Assembly: GCA_016702745.1 (NCBI GenBank)
Contig: JADJDJ010000004.1
Span: 372,001 to 436,000 of the forward strand
DNA from: Chitinophagaceae bacterium
GTDB taxonomy: Bacteria > Bacteroidota > Bacteroidia > Chitinophagales > Chitinophagaceae
Length of the DNA: 64,000 nt
Reading direction: 5' to 3'
The notes beneath the pieces are model-generated. The model saw only the letters and a program-made list of their open reading frames with translations, made no database searches and was not told the DNA's origin. Below, one piece after another: positions 1 through 9,589 of this stretch (its first letter is position 1; each line of letters starts with the position of its first letter). The translations under genes were made by a program, and so were the position numbers.

Positions 1-25
1 AAAAGTCGTTTAACTAGGTGATGTC

Positions 26-93
26 ATGCCGGGCTTGACCCGGCATCTAATGGGAGGACGAATCCAAAGGAAGATACCGGGTCAAGCCCGGTA
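26..93. repeat. REP-like palindrome pair (REPIN-like)
   Basis: Two GC-rich palindromes face each other. One is ATGCCGGG-CTTGA-CCCGGCAT at 26-46 and the other is TACCGGG-TCAAG-CCCGGTA at 75-93, about 28 bp apart. The same ACCGGGTC/GACCCGGT theme returns at 4770-4816 and near 38790 and 39010, so this is a dispersed family of this genome. The pair lies just downstream of the lutB stop and may also act as a transcript end. Confidence 0.7.
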
Positions 94-121
94 CGACGTA
101 AAGCGACTTTTGAGATAGTTT

Positions 122-1498
122 CTATTTCGAAGCCTTCTCTTTCCAAAGCTGATTAAAAGATTTTTGCGGGAACTCCATCTTTCCCCTGCTGGCCGACCAG
201 CCTTTGACCAGGGTATTCACCACCCAGTTCTTTGTTTTTCCTCCGGCCATATTCATCCATTTACGGTGGAGCATTCCCTGCTTCCACATTTTCCAGGCCA
301 TTTTTTCAGCAAAAGGAGAATGCCCCTCCTGTACCGATTCATGGCGGTTTTCGAGCAGTAGTTCATGTAAATTGATTTTAACTGCGCAAACCTCGGTACA
401 ATTACCGCATAAGGAAGAAGCATAACTCAGGTGCTTCCAATCACCCATATTATTTAACTGCGGGGTGATGACGGATCCAATCGGTCCGCTATAAGGTGCT
501 GCGTAAGTGTGACCACCAATATTTTTATAAACCGGACAAGCATTCAAACAGGCACCACAGCGGATACAATACAGACTTTCTCTTTGTTTTTCATTGGCGA
601 GTATATGGGTACGGCCATTATCCAGCAGGATCACATACATTTCATCCGGTCCATCCAGTTCACCGGCTTGCCGGGGTCCGGTAATCACTGTGTTATAAAC
701 TGTAACTCTTTGCCCGGTACCAAATGTGGCCAGGAGCGGCCAGAAAAGTCCCAGATCATTTAATGTAGGAATTACTTTTTCAATCCCTGCTATCACAATA
801 TGGGTGCGGGGCATGGAACAGCTGAGCCGGGCATTGCCTTCATTTTCTGTTACGGCTATACCACCGATATCAGCTATGATAAAATTGGCACCGGTGACAC
901 CGATTTCTGCCTGCACATATTTTTCCCGCAAAAGTTTTCTGGCGGTAAGGGTTAATTCTTCCGGTGTGGCTTTGGGATCTGTACCCAGTTTTTCAGCAAA
1001 GAGTTTGGCCACATCTTCCTTGCTCTTGTGCATGGCCGGTGTTACAATATGATAGGGCGGCTCTCCATCCAGTTGCTGAATATATTCCCCCAGGTCGGTC
1101 TCCACACTTTCAATGCCGTTCTTTTCCAGAAAATCATTGAGATGAATTTCCTCGGTGACCATGCTCTTGCTCTTCACCAGGGTTTTACATTGCTTCTCTA
1201 CGCATATTTTTTGAATGGCATCCAAGGCCTGTTGGGCATCTTCTGCCCAAATCACTTTGGCCCCACGCCGGGTAATCATGGCTTCAAAGGTTTCCAGTTG
1301 CTGGTCGAGAGTTTCAATAGCCTTCCATTTGATGTTCTTGGCTTTTTCACGGGCCAGGTGTACATCCAGAAATTGCTCCTTACCTTTTGGCACTACAGCA
1401 TTGTATTTACCAATATTGAAATTGATTTTGCGGCGATGTTCTTTGTCCGCCGCCTTCACCGTGCTTTTCGCTATAAATGCCGCAGCTTTTTCCTTCAT
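122..1498 (-). CDS. lutB: LutB-like iron-sulfur protein of lactate oxidation
   Basis: The 458-residue protein has an N-terminal LUD domain (roughly residues 60-300) and then two cysteine clusters of the ferredoxin type, CIRCGACLNACPVY near residue 310 and CGNCTEVC near 365. This is the arrangement of LutB, which with LutA and LutC oxidises L-lactate to pyruvate in the cytoplasm. The stop is followed by the REP pair. The start overlaps the stop of the upstream DUF3109 gene by 4 bp (ATGA), so the two are probably co-translated. lutA and lutC are not in view and could lie beyond the left edge. Family assignment is secure; the substrate is inferred from the family. Confidence 0.88.
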   Translation of the reverse strand: MKEKAAAFIAKSTVKAADKEHRRKINFNIGKYNAVVPKGKEQFLDVHLAREKAKNIKWKAIETLDQQLETFEAMITRRGAKVIWAEDAQQALDAIQKICVEKQCKTLVKSKSMVTEEIHLNDFLEKNGIESVETDLGEYIQQLDGEPPYHIVTPAMHKSKEDVAKLFAEKLGTDPKATPEELTLTARKLLREKYVQAEIGVTGANFIIADIGGIAVTENEGNARLSCSMPRTHIVIAGIEKVIPTLNDLGLFWPLLATFGTGQRVTVYNTVITGPRQAGELDGPDEMYVILLDNGRTHILANEKQRESLYCIRCGACLNACPVYKNIGGHTYAAPYSGPIGSVITPQLNNMGDWKHLSYASSLCGNCTEVCAVKINLHELLLENRHESVQEGHSPFAEKMAWKMWKQGMLHRKWMNMAGGKTKNWVVNTLVKGWSASRGKMEFPQKSFNQLWKEKASK

Positions 1499-2100
1499 TT
1501 CTCCGTAGTTGCTTTTTTTCCGGCTTTCATTTTAGCTACCTTATCCAATGCTTCGTAAAAGGCTTCCCCGTATTTTCTGATCAGGGGTTCTTTTAAAAAT
1601 TCGTAGGTGGTGACTTTGAGCTTTTTGCCCAGAGAACAGGCTGGTTTGCAAAGGGTGGGTCTTGCTTCATAATTCATACGATCGTAACCGCCTTTTTTTG
1701 CTTTTTCAATGATGATGGGAAAGAGATGACAGCTGATTGGTTTTTTCCAGGGAATGACACCGGCATAATAAGCCTGTTCATAAGCGCATTTGATCATCCC
1801 GGTCTGATCGCGGGTGGCATATACACAAAGTTCATTATCGGAGGGAAGGGTGGGTGTAACCCAGCCAAATTCCCGGTGAAATACATATTTCCCTTTTTTT
1901 TCCACCTCGGCAATACCGGCTGCAGATAAATAGGGTTTTACTTTCTCCACCATTTCCTCGATGATCTTTAATTCTCCATCTTCCAGCGGGGCGCCGGCAT
2001 CACCGTCTTCACAGCATCCGCCCTTGCATTTATCCAGATCGCAAACAAATTGCTTCTCCACCACATCATCACTGATCAGTATATTATCAACTACAATCAT
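1495..2100 (-). CDS. DUF3109 family cysteine-rich protein
   Basis: A protein of about 201 residues with an N-terminal CDLDKCKGGCCEDGDAG segment and further cysteines (CHLFPI, CKPACSLG). Together they form the CxxxCC-type metal-binding pattern of DUF3109 proteins, which often sit beside lutB in Bacteroidota. I place the start at 2100 (MIVVDNILISDD). The open frame continues to 2139, but that would run into the upstream gene, and the conserved family N-terminus begins at MIVVDN. Its role is unknown; bound zinc or an iron-sulfur cluster is an inference from the cysteines. Confidence 0.82.
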   Translation of the reverse strand: MIVVDNILISDDVVEKQFVCDLDKCKGGCCEDGDAGAPLEDGELKIIEEMVEKVKPYLSAAGIAEVEKKGKYVFHREFGWVTPTLPSDNELCVYATRDQTGMIKCAYEQAYYAGVIPWKKPISCHLFPIIIEKAKKGGYDRMNYEARPTLCKPACSLGKKLKVTTYEFLKEPLIRKYGEAFYEALDKVAKMKAGKKATTEK

Positions 2101-2119
2101 ATTCCGGTTTCGGGCAAAG

Positions 2120-3961
2120 TTAAGGGCTGGTTGAGTCAAACTCGTCTTTTGTACGCCGGAACAGTTTTTTCCGGAGATGCTGACCTGCGGCTGTCAGGCG
2201 GTTATGAGAAGTGAGATAATGCAATACCCGGTGTTCCAGCCAGTGGTGGAGTGGAACCAGCAGGGCAGCCAGGGCAATCATGAACAGCAGATCTTTCCAG
2301 GGCTCGCCATTTGTAATGGCATATATTTTCTTTTTAAAGACCAGGAAGATAAACTCAAACAACATCAGGAAAACAAAGAAACCAATGGCCCTGATCAAAC
2401 CGGCAGACACTTTAAACATACCCAGGATCACAAGGGCTATAAATAATAATACAATACCGAGGGTAATACCCACGTACTGAATATTATTATTACGCCGCTT
2501 TAACTCTTCCTGCTCTTTTTCGAGTCTTTCTGTCCTCAGCTGTTCTGCTTCCGCTTCTTCCTGCGAGAGTTCCTGTACTTTTTTCTCTTTCTCTATACTG
2601 TCCTTGTACTGGTGATAAATACTATTGTACAAACTGGCCGACTTATAATCTCCTTTCTGCTGATAAATGGTATCCATCCGGCTCGCTGCTTCCCGTACCA
2701 CTTCCAGAATGCCGTTTCTTTCTCCCAATTCTTTTGCCTTCTGATAATTTTCAATCGCTTTTGCTGATTCACCGGTTTTGGCAAATAATTTCCCCATTTG
2801 CAGGTAGATCAATACCCGGTTTGTTTCATTCATATTGCTTTCAAAAAAAGGAAGAGCCCGGTCAAAGTATTTCCGTGCAGAATCATACTTACCCAGCTCC
2901 GTATACACATAGGCATATGCCTGGTCCATGACCCCGGCCATCCGGAAAGTATCAAGAAATACTTTCAGGCTTTGTCCTTCTTTCGATTCAAGATAATTCA
3001 GTGCTTTTCCCGGCTGATCCATCCGGAGGTATTGGTTCAAAAGGCTGATATAACCGGGTAATTTTAAAGTGGCAAACTTCAGGGAATCCGCCATCCGGAT
3101 AGAGCGTTCAAAATAACTGATCGCAATATCATAACTTTTCTTCATTGCGAAAAGGTTACCGATTGCATTGATATCAATGCACCGCTGGTAAGGCACTTTC
3201 CGGTCTGTCATATCATCAAGCATCTTATATGCAACCGAATATTTGTCGATGGCCTTATCATAATCTCCGATGCTGGAATAAAAGGTGGCCAGGTTCAGGT
3301 AGCAATTCCGCAACAACCCGCTCTTCATTCTTTTGGTTGCTTTGTCAACGGCTTTTATCTCTTCAGCAATATCCAATGCAATGAGGTGATGGCGAAGGGC
3401 CAGTATCCGGTCATTCCGGGCCAGGTACACTTTACCATATATATTATTGGCCTCCACTTTCAGACTATCATCCTTTAAAGTAGATATCCTGGAATTAGCT
3501 TCTGCGGCCAGGCGAAGGGCCTTGTCCTTGTCCGGAACAGCGAGATAGATATCAGCCAGCAGGAGCTGGGCAGCACCGGCCCGTTTATCCATCTTGTTTT
3601 GCCGGGCTACATCCAGGGCCTTTTCAAAATAATCAATCGCTCTTTCTACAAATTTCCGCTGCCCTCTGAAATAACCGCAGCGGATCCCGTTTGACACAAA
3701 GGCATCAAAAATCAGTTTGCGGTCACGGCTTTCTTCTGCCAGGAAAATATATTTTTCACCCAGTGAATCGGCAGCGGCGGGATTCACATTCATCATGGTA
3801 CGGGAAAGATTATCGTACCAGTAAGCTTTTTGCTCCAATGTACCGGCATTGGCCAGTGCTCTCTTCATGGAATCAAGGGCAGCAGGGTCCTGCGCATGGC
3901 CACGAAGGCATACAAAGCATATTAAAAAACACTGTAAACAGCGGATCATCCGTATGGTCAT
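2120..3961 (-). CDS. TPR-repeat membrane protein with C-terminal helices
   Basis: About 613 residues from the start I prefer at 3961 (MTIRMIRCL), which gives a clean signal peptide ending near RGHAQ. The open frame runs on to 4027 without a better start. Next come some eight to ten TPR-like helical pairs (roughly residues 60-470), a charged coiled coil rich in Glu, Gln and Arg (about 480-520), and three hydrophobic segments near the C-terminus. The build resembles the TPR-plus-histidine-kinase proteins of Bacteroidota, but no kinase domain is present. It may be a sensor or scaffold that lost or never had its output domain. Function unknown. Confidence 0.75.
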   Translation of the reverse strand: MTIRMIRCLQCFLICFVCLRGHAQDPAALDSMKRALANAGTLEQKAYWYDNLSRTMMNVNPAAADSLGEKYIFLAEESRDRKLIFDAFVSNGIRCGYFRGQRKFVERAIDYFEKALDVARQNKMDKRAGAAQLLLADIYLAVPDKDKALRLAAEANSRISTLKDDSLKVEANNIYGKVYLARNDRILALRHHLIALDIAEEIKAVDKATKRMKSGLLRNCYLNLATFYSSIGDYDKAIDKYSVAYKMLDDMTDRKVPYQRCIDINAIGNLFAMKKSYDIAISYFERSIRMADSLKFATLKLPGYISLLNQYLRMDQPGKALNYLESKEGQSLKVFLDTFRMAGVMDQAYAYVYTELGKYDSARKYFDRALPFFESNMNETNRVLIYLQMGKLFAKTGESAKAIENYQKAKELGERNGILEVVREAASRMDTIYQQKGDYKSASLYNSIYHQYKDSIEKEKKVQELSQEEAEAEQLRTERLEKEQEELKRRNNNIQYVGITLGIVLLFIALVILGMFKVSAGLIRAIGFFVFLMLFEFIFLVFKKKIYAITNGEPWKDLLFMIALAALLVPLHHWLEHRVLHYLTSHNRLTAAGQHLRKKLFRRTKDEFDSTSP

Positions 3962-4094
3962 GGGGAAAATTTTACCGGCCCCCCAATTTAAGCAATTGAT
4001 TTCAGCCAGGTAGCATTCCTTTAACAAACTTGTAACAGCGCCGGTTTATGGACTGTTCCTGTCTCAGGCATCCTCCCTGTACACAACCGACTGT

Positions 4095-4769
4095 ATGCAC
4101 AATAGCAGAATCATCACCCTGCAGCGATCATCAAGGGTTTTCTTTCAGATGCTTTTCTGGGTTCCGGTAGCCGGGTTCAGCCTGCTGCTGATCTATAATA
4201 CCATTCCCTATTTCAGTTTTGAACGGAATTTCTCTTTTATAGAAGAACGGAGCCTGCTTTTCGAAAGCAGTATGTACAACCTCTGCTTCTATATCCATAT
4301 TGCCGCAGGTGCACTTTGTATCGGCACCGCCCTGATACAGTTCTCCCGTTACCTGATGAAAAAATCAACAGCCCTTCACCGCTTCTCCGGTAAAATTTAT
4401 GTTTTTGTAGTCCTTTTTCTGGGAGCGCCTACCGGCTTGTATATGTCATTTTTTGCCAAGGGCAGTTTCCTGGAAAGGGCCTTGTTTATGTTTATGGCCG
4501 GATGGTGGTTTATTACCACCCTTTATGGGCTCAGTACTATTCATAAAAGAAATGTGATTGCCCATAAGGTCTGGATGATGCGCAGCTATGCCATGGCCAT
4601 GACCGCCGTGAGTTTCAGGGTTTACCATATCATTTTTTACCTGCTCGACTGGGGACATCTTGAAAACTATGAACTCTCTCTCTGGATCAGTGTGGTAGGG
4701 AATATGCTGTTTGCGGAATGGATCATCTGGAAACAGAGCAGGAATTATTTGAAATCATTTTCTATCTAG
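4095..4769 (+). CDS. DUF2306 family integral membrane protein
   Basis: A 224-residue protein with about six membrane segments. Histidines lie at the helix ends in the motifs YIHIAAGALCIGTALIQF and STALHRFSGKIYV, followed by HKRNVIAHKVWMMRSYAMA. This is the DUF2306 pattern, where conserved histidines and arginine suggest a haem- or quinone-linked membrane protein. It is transcribed away from the TPR gene and stands alone. The biochemical role is unknown. Confidence 0.78.
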   Translation: MHNSRIITLQRSSRVFFQMLFWVPVAGFSLLLIYNTIPYFSFERNFSFIEERSLLFESSMYNLCFYIHIAAGALCIGTALIQFSRYLMKKSTALHRFSGKIYVFVVLFLGAPTGLYMSFFAKGSFLERALFMFMAGWWFITTLYGLSTIHKRNVIAHKVWMMRSYAMAMTAVSFRVYHIIFYLLDWGHLENYELSLWISVVGNMLFAEWIIWKQSRNYLKSFSI

Positions 4770-4816
4770 ATACCGGTCAGGCTTGCCCCGGACCCGATCC
4801 GGGGCCCGGTATGACA
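4770..4816. repeat. REP-like palindrome
   Basis: It begins directly after the stop of the DUF2306 gene. Outer arms ATACCGG and CCCGGTAT enclose an inner CCCCGG/CCGGGG hairpin. It belongs to the same family as the pair at 26-93 and may end the transcript. Confidence 0.65.
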
Positions 4817-4868
4817 TAACCCAGGCCTGATCGTTCACCTTTATTTTAAACGTTTAAAAATCATCGCC

Positions 4869-5333
4869 ATGAAATCAATGTTGTACGTCGGCGCCACTTT
4901 AATGATCGGCGCCAGTATTTACGGGTTTGTAGATTACAAACAAACCCATCAGAAAAAAGCCTTCCAGGACATGTACAAAGAAGAAAAGAAAGCCGTTGTC
5001 GTTAGTCCTGCTGAAGAAAAACCGGTTATTGCCGAAGAGAAAATCAGTACCCCGGTGGTAAAAGAAAAGAAAGTCATCAGTAAAAAAGTAAAGACTGAAC
5101 CCAAAGAAGAACTCACCCCCGTCATCGAACCGGTGAGTGAGGAAGAAAAAACAGTGTCTACGGTAAAAGCCATTGAAAATAATACCGACCGTCCCGAACC
5201 AGCCAGTGAAAACAAAGTGGTGAAGAAGAAAAAAATAAGAAAGGAATTTTTCAGTCGTGGCCGTATGCCTGAAGAAGAAGTGTTGATTGAAAGGGTTAAA
5301 ACAGAACCAAAGAAATCCGCATCCAAAGAATAG
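4869..5333 (+). CDS. Small Lys/Glu-rich protein with N-terminal anchor
   Basis: A 154-residue protein with a short hydrophobic N-terminus (MLYVGATLMIGASIYGF) that could be a single membrane anchor. The rest is a low-complexity tail of Lys, Glu, Val and Pro with repeated EEK and KKK runs. No family is recognised. It ends 30 bp before a strong terminator shared with the convergent gldD. Coding is supported by an ATG-led frame free of stops, with the bias expected of a disordered charged tail, but its role cannot be stated. Confidence 0.6.
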   Translation: MKSMLYVGATLMIGASIYGFVDYKQTHQKKAFQDMYKEEKKAVVVSPAEEKPVIAEEKISTPVVKEKKVISKKVKTEPKEELTPVIEPVSEEEKTVSTVKAIENNTDRPEPASENKVVKKKKIRKEFFSRGRMPEEEVLIERVKTEPKKSASKE

Positions 5334-5363
5334 TTTCAGACAGCCTTATCCAATCCAAACCCG

Positions 5364-5387
5364 CCCCGGCTCCGGCCGGGGTTTTTT
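5364..5387 (+). terminator. Rho-independent terminator
   Basis: CCCCGGC-TCCG-GCCGGGG is followed by six T. It lies between the convergent ends of the Lys/Glu-rich gene and gldD and touches the gldD stop codon. Confidence 0.85.
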
Positions 5388-6000
5388 ATTGCGGACTTGC
5401 TTCTTTCCAGCGAAGGGTATTGATCAGGTGCAGGAGATCTTTTTTCAAAAAATCGTTCACAATACCTAATGAATCCGCATTGGGTGCCGCATCAAAATAA
5501 AGGGCCCCTCTTAAAAAATGCCGGGTGGAATCGGTAAGAAAGAACTGATTCGCCGTGGCCGTATTCCCGTCGAGAGAAAAATAAATCCCATCCACGCCGT
5601 TGGGAGTACTCATCAGACTATCATTGATTCCGGTGGCCATGTTCACGTGTTTTTTATAAGCCATTTTAAAGCCATCCCTTACCAATGAATCAAAGTTGTT
5701 TTGTGCATTCACCGGTTTATAACTCACATGGATTCTGCCTGCAAAACGAGGGATATCAATATTCACCCACCAGTCACCGGCCCTGTCATCGAAGAATGTT
5801 GAATCTTTTATGACATTGGCATATACCGGATACTCAAAAGTATAGGGATAACCCGGCCGGTCGAATAGCTGGTATTTTTTCTCCGGAAAATCAATTTTAA
5901 AATAGCCTTTCTTTTTGCCGGTTGAATAATCACTGTTGCAGGCCGCGAGCAGGGCCATCATTAAGAAAATAAATGCTGAATACCGGTAGGCTGCTTTCAT
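5386..6000 (-). CDS. gldD: Gliding motility lipoprotein GldD
   Basis: A 204-residue protein with a lipoprotein signal (LMALLAACN), so the cysteine near residue 21 is probably lipidated. The GYFKIDFPEKKYQLFD segment after it is typical of GldD, which is needed for gliding and linked to type IX secretion in Bacteroidota. The start overlaps the gldE stop by 4 bp (ATGA), the usual gldE-gldD coupling. The T9SS-sorted protein at 55273 shows that this genome has clients for the pathway. Having gldD does not prove that the cell glides. Confidence 0.9.
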   Translation of the reverse strand: MKAAYRYSAFIFLMMALLAACNSDYSTGKKKGYFKIDFPEKKYQLFDRPGYPYTFEYPVYANVIKDSTFFDDRAGDWWVNIDIPRFAGRIHVSYKPVNAQNNFDSLVRDGFKMAYKKHVNMATGINDSLMSTPNGVDGIYFSLDGNTATANQFFLTDSTRHFLRGALYFDAAPNADSLGIVNDFLKKDLLHLINTLRWKEASPQ

Positions 6001-7346
6001 ACTGTAAGATTCGGTTTAATAGTCACTTTTACCAAACGGATGCGGTTATTATCTGCCTGGGTTACGGTAAAATCAAAATCACCGGCGCTTAATACCGTGT
6101 TCACTGCGGGAAATTCTCCCGCCAGTTCCAATAGCAGTCCGGCTAATGATTCACTTTCTCCCCTCACCCCGTCAAAAGTATCCATGGGCAGTTTCATTTG
6201 TTTGCACATATCATGGATCATGGTCTTGCCCTCGAAAAGGTAATTCAGGTCATCCAGTTTTTTATTCCCGCTTTCTTCTTCATCAAATTCATCGCGGATA
6301 TCCCCGATCACTTCTTCCAGAATATCCTCCATGGTTACAATACCACTGGTGCCGCCAAACTCATCCACCACCACGGCAAAATGAATTCTTTTTTGCTGGA
6401 ACTCTTTCAGCAGGTCTTCAATCAGTTTTGTTTCCGGTACAAAATAAGGCTGCCGCATCAACTGGTGCCAGTTGAAATCATCTCCTTCATGCAGAAAAGG
6501 AATCAGGTCCTTGGTATTGATGATACCGGCTACTTCATCCAGACTGTTGCGGTACATCACCGGTAAGCGCGAATAATGCAGTTCTTCTACCCGGCGGATC
6601 ACGGCATTAAACCCAGATTGGTAATCAACCCCGCTTACATCCAGGCGACTTCTCATAATTTGTTTGACACTGATATTCCCGAATTTCACGATCCCCTTCA
6701 TGATATTCTTTTCTTCGGGCGAAGCTTCCTCATCGGTTTTGATATCAATGGCTTCATCCAGTTCCTGCAGACTCATGGCATCGGAGCGATTGGCGCCGAC
6801 TCTTTTGCCAATGCCATCGGCCAGTGAAACGATCCATCGGCTGATCCTCCTCAATAATAAATGCAGGGCTTCCACAGTAAAGGAAGCACCATAGGCAAAG
6901 CGGAGAATATTCTGGGTGGCCCATACCTTGGGCAATATCTTTCCGAAAAAAACCAGCACAAAGGCAATGCTCAGCACTTTGATCATCAATGAACCGATGC
7001 TGCCGATTTTATCCATGGGCAGAAACTGATTGATCAGGTAATTGGCCAGTACAATGATGCAGATATTGACAAATGTGCCGGCAATGAGCAGGGAAGCATA
7101 TACTTCTTTGGGTTCTTCCAGTAAGCCAACAATTCTTTTAGCGGAGGCATGCTGTTTGGTCTTCAGCATATTCAGGTCCTTATGATTTAAGGAGAAGAGG
7201 GCCACTTCCGCACCCGAGATGGTAAAGATGAGGAGTAGCATGACCAGGAGGGCAACAGCCAGAAAAGTGGTAGCCTGCGGATTGGCTGCCAGAAAAAAAT
7301 AAAGCAGGTGATCAGTTACAAAGCCTGGTAAGGGGCTGCTGTCCAA
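5997..7346 (-). CDS. gldE: Gliding-associated CNNM/CorC-type protein GldE
   Basis: A 449-residue protein with an N-terminal CNNM-type membrane domain of about four helices (residues 20-200), a CBS pair (about 210-335, including RLPVMYRNSLDEVAGIINTKDL and VDEFGGTSGIVTMEDILEEVIG) and a C-terminal CorC/HlyC domain (about 350-440). In Bacteroidota the member directly upstream of gldD is named gldE. It probably supports GldD in the membrane; ion transport is possible by family but not shown. The downstream gldD start lies inside its stop. Confidence 0.88.
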   Translation of the reverse strand: MDSSPLPGFVTDHLLYFFLAANPQATTFLAVALLVMLLLIFTISGAEVALFSLNHKDLNMLKTKQHASAKRIVGLLEEPKEVYASLLIAGTFVNICIIVLANYLINQFLPMDKIGSIGSLMIKVLSIAFVLVFFGKILPKVWATQNILRFAYGASFTVEALHLLLRRISRWIVSLADGIGKRVGANRSDAMSLQELDEAIDIKTDEEASPEEKNIMKGIVKFGNISVKQIMRSRLDVSGVDYQSGFNAVIRRVEELHYSRLPVMYRNSLDEVAGIINTKDLIPFLHEGDDFNWHQLMRQPYFVPETKLIEDLLKEFQQKRIHFAVVVDEFGGTSGIVTMEDILEEVIGDIRDEFDEEESGNKKLDDLNYLFEGKTMIHDMCKQMKLPMDTFDGVRGESESLAGLLLELAGEFPAVNTVLSAGDFDFTVTQADNNRIRLVKVTIKPNLTV

Positions 7347-7431
7347 AGCTTGGTTTTTTGGTGAATAAAAAGGCAGGTCAAATGGCCCGCCTGCAATGCT
7401 GATGCAAAGTTATTGTATTTGTAACGGATGA

Positions 7432-7860
7432 TTAAAAAGGATGGGATTCTGAAGGATCACCCATGGGCATTTCACCGCTCATCCCCTCCATTCCTCCTTC
7501 ACCGGAAGGAGCCTGTCCGGGAGTATCTGCTCTTTTATCCAGCATAATCAGGTTATCACCCACCACTTCGGTGGCGAATTTCCGGTGCCCGTCTTTATCA
7601 TCCCAGCTCCGGGTCCGGAGTCTTCCTTCAATATAGACCAGACTGCTTTTGTGGAGGTATTTCTGGGCCAGTTCTGCCAGTCCGCGCCAAAGCACTACGG
7701 TATGCCATTCGGTTTGGGATACCAATTTACCGGTTCGGTCTTTAAAGGTTTCAGTGGTGGCCAGTGGGAATTTTGCAACGGCTATATTCCCTTCCAGGTG
7801 CTGAACTTCCGGGTCCTTGCCCAGGTTGCCAATCAGCATCACTCGGTTTACGCCTCTCAT
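7432..7860 (-). CDS. ssb: Single-stranded DNA-binding protein
   Basis: A 142-residue OB-fold protein starting MRGVNRVMLIGNLGKDPEV, with the SSB core TEWHTVVLWRGLAELAQKYLHKSSLVYIEGRLRTRSW. It has a Gly/Pro/Met/Glu-rich linker, and its C-terminal tail is acidic only in part (GDPSESHPF), which differs from the DDxxF tip of Proteobacteria. It coats single-stranded DNA in replication and repair. The start lies 86 bp before gldE, so they may share a transcript. Confidence 0.93.
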   Translation of the reverse strand: MRGVNRVMLIGNLGKDPEVQHLEGNIAVAKFPLATTETFKDRTGKLVSQTEWHTVVLWRGLAELAQKYLHKSSLVYIEGRLRTRSWDDKDGHRKFATEVVGDNLIMLDKRADTPGQAPSGEGGMEGMSGEMPMGDPSESHPF

Positions 7861-8048
7861 ATAATTGACTTTAAATGATTGTATTCCTCCGGGTTGGGCA
7901 GTTGCCTCTTAAAGTTAAAGCAATTTTAGGAGTGAAAACGGGAAAAAAGAACGGGGGGCTGTTGTTTTAACAATGTCATAAATCATGCCCCGGTCCAGTT
8001 GCCCTGTAAATGATCCCGGTTTTTAGAAATGCGGAGTGGCTTACAATT

Positions 8049-9132
8049 CTATATTGCGATCTTATAAGGTTTCCAGGTACTCCCGGAATAAGCGCGGGAA
8101 GGCATATTGCTCCAACTCTTTTCAGACAACCATAATAGGCCGGGTATCTCAGGCTTTTTTTGCAGACTGATCCTGATAAACTGTCCGTGGATCAGCTGGT
8201 GAGTGAGTTGTTGTTTGTACCAGGGAGAAATTGATGTTGATTCTTTTACTACTGAGGGCAGCCATTTTTTTTGCCGGGCCTCTTTTAGTAGTGCTCCTGT
8301 TGTAAGTGGCTTCCCGGATTCAAGATTAGGAAATTCATAGAGCTCCTGCCAGATATCCTTTTCCGTTCTTTGGCGGATGGCTATTTTTCCTTTGTATGTC
8401 AGTACCAGAAAATGAAACCATCTTTTTTTAACCCTGATCTTTTTTTCTTTTACGGGATAAGCCGCTATTTTATCCTGCCGGAATGCCTGACAATACTTTT
8501 TAAAAACACAGGAACCACAAAGGGGAGATACCGGCTTACAGATCGTGGCACCAAAATCCATAATGGCCTGGTTGTACTTCCTGCCTGCTCCTGATCCAGT
8601 AAATCATTGGCCAGTTTGGTAAAATATTTTTTCCTTCGGTACTATCGGAGGGCAGACTGATTCCAAATACCCTGGCCAGTACCCTGAATACATTGCCATC
8701 CACTACGGCATGGGGCAGGTTATAGGCAAAGGAGGAAATAGCCGCTGCAGTATAGGGGCCCACTCCTTTCAGTGAAAGAATGGTTTCATATTGATCAGGG
8801 AATTGCCCATTTAGTTCGTTGCAGATATAACGGGCAGTGGCCAGCAGGTTCCGGCAACGGGAATAATAGCCCAGTCCTTCCCAGCATTTCAACACTTTTT
8901 CATCCTTGGCCCCTGCCAGGTCCTGAATAGTGGGAAAATGACGGATAAAATCATGATAATACTGTAATCCCTGCTCTACCCGGGTTTGCTGCAGGATGAT
9001 TTCACTGAGCCAGATTTTATAGGGATCCTTCTCCCCTTTCCAGGGCATTTCCCGCCGGTTTTGCTCCTGATTCCATTTCAACAGGAGCCGGGAAAAGGAC
9101 TTTAAAGGGATGGTTGAACCGCTTTTTTTCAT
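8049..9132 (-). pseudogene. mutY: A/G-specific adenine glycosylase, two frameshifts
   Basis: The N-terminal half (to about 8630) carries the helix-hairpin-helix/GPD core with SEIILQQTRV and LKGVGPYTAAAISSFAY plus the catalytic region VVDGNVFRV. The C-terminal half, in another frame, carries MDFGATICKP and the C-x6-C-x2-C-x5-C iron-sulfur loop. The 17 residues between them (KYFTKLANDLLDQEQAG) lie in the third frame. Two single-base losses are needed to join them: one in the T run at 8627-8632 (A run on the coding strand) and one near 8578. The start is placed at 9132 (MKKSGSTIPL). All catalytic parts are intact, so sequencing error is more likely than decay. MutY removes A opposite 8-oxoG. Confidence 0.85.
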
Positions 9133-9263
9133 GTTTTCGGGTACTGGAACTGATGTTTTAGGGACCAAAAATCAGTACCGTTTAAAAAAATTATACCTAT
9201 TTAGTTGAATATCATATTATTTTGCTATAAATTAGACCTTGTAAAACCACAAAAACCTGCAAC

Positions 9264-9587
9264 ATGAGAAAAGCCGACCTGGTCAATCAGATATCTGAAA
9301 AAACAGGCATACCGAAGGTAGATGTGCTTGTTACTCTTGAGACTATGTTCAAGGAAGTAAAGGACACCCTTGCCGCTGGCGAAAATATCTATATCCGCGG
9401 CTTTGGCAGTTTTATTACCAAAAAAAGAGCAGCCAAGATCGGTCGTAATATCAAAAAGAATATTGCGGTACATATCCCCGAACATTATATACCTGCATTC
9501 AAGCCTGCAAAGGAATTTGTAGCAGAAGTTAAAAAACTGAAAGAACCGAAGCCGGATGCCGGCCCCGGTGAAGATTCAGAAGATTAA
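9264..9587 (+). CDS. HU/IHF-type DNA-binding protein
   Basis: A 107-residue histone-like protein. MRKADLVNQISEKTGIPK opens the helical dimer domain, and IRGFGSFITKKRAAKIGRN leads into the DNA-binding arm, which has IPEHYIPAFKPAKEF where other HU proteins have a PAF(K)PG(K) turn. An acidic tail (PDAGPGEDSED) follows. It bends DNA and helps organise the nucleoid. It is transcribed away from mutY and meets the next gene head-on with 2 bp between stops. Confidence 0.92.
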   Translation: MRKADLVNQISEKTGIPKVDVLVTLETMFKEVKDTLAAGENIYIRGFGSFITKKRAAKIGRNIKKNIAVHIPEHYIPAFKPAKEFVAEVKKLKEPKPDAGPGEDSED

Positions 9588-9589
9588 GT

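Noticed and set aside
1028..1558. 176-residue plus-strand frame opposite lutB
   Set aside because: Shadow of the lutB frame; no motif and opposite to a secure gene.
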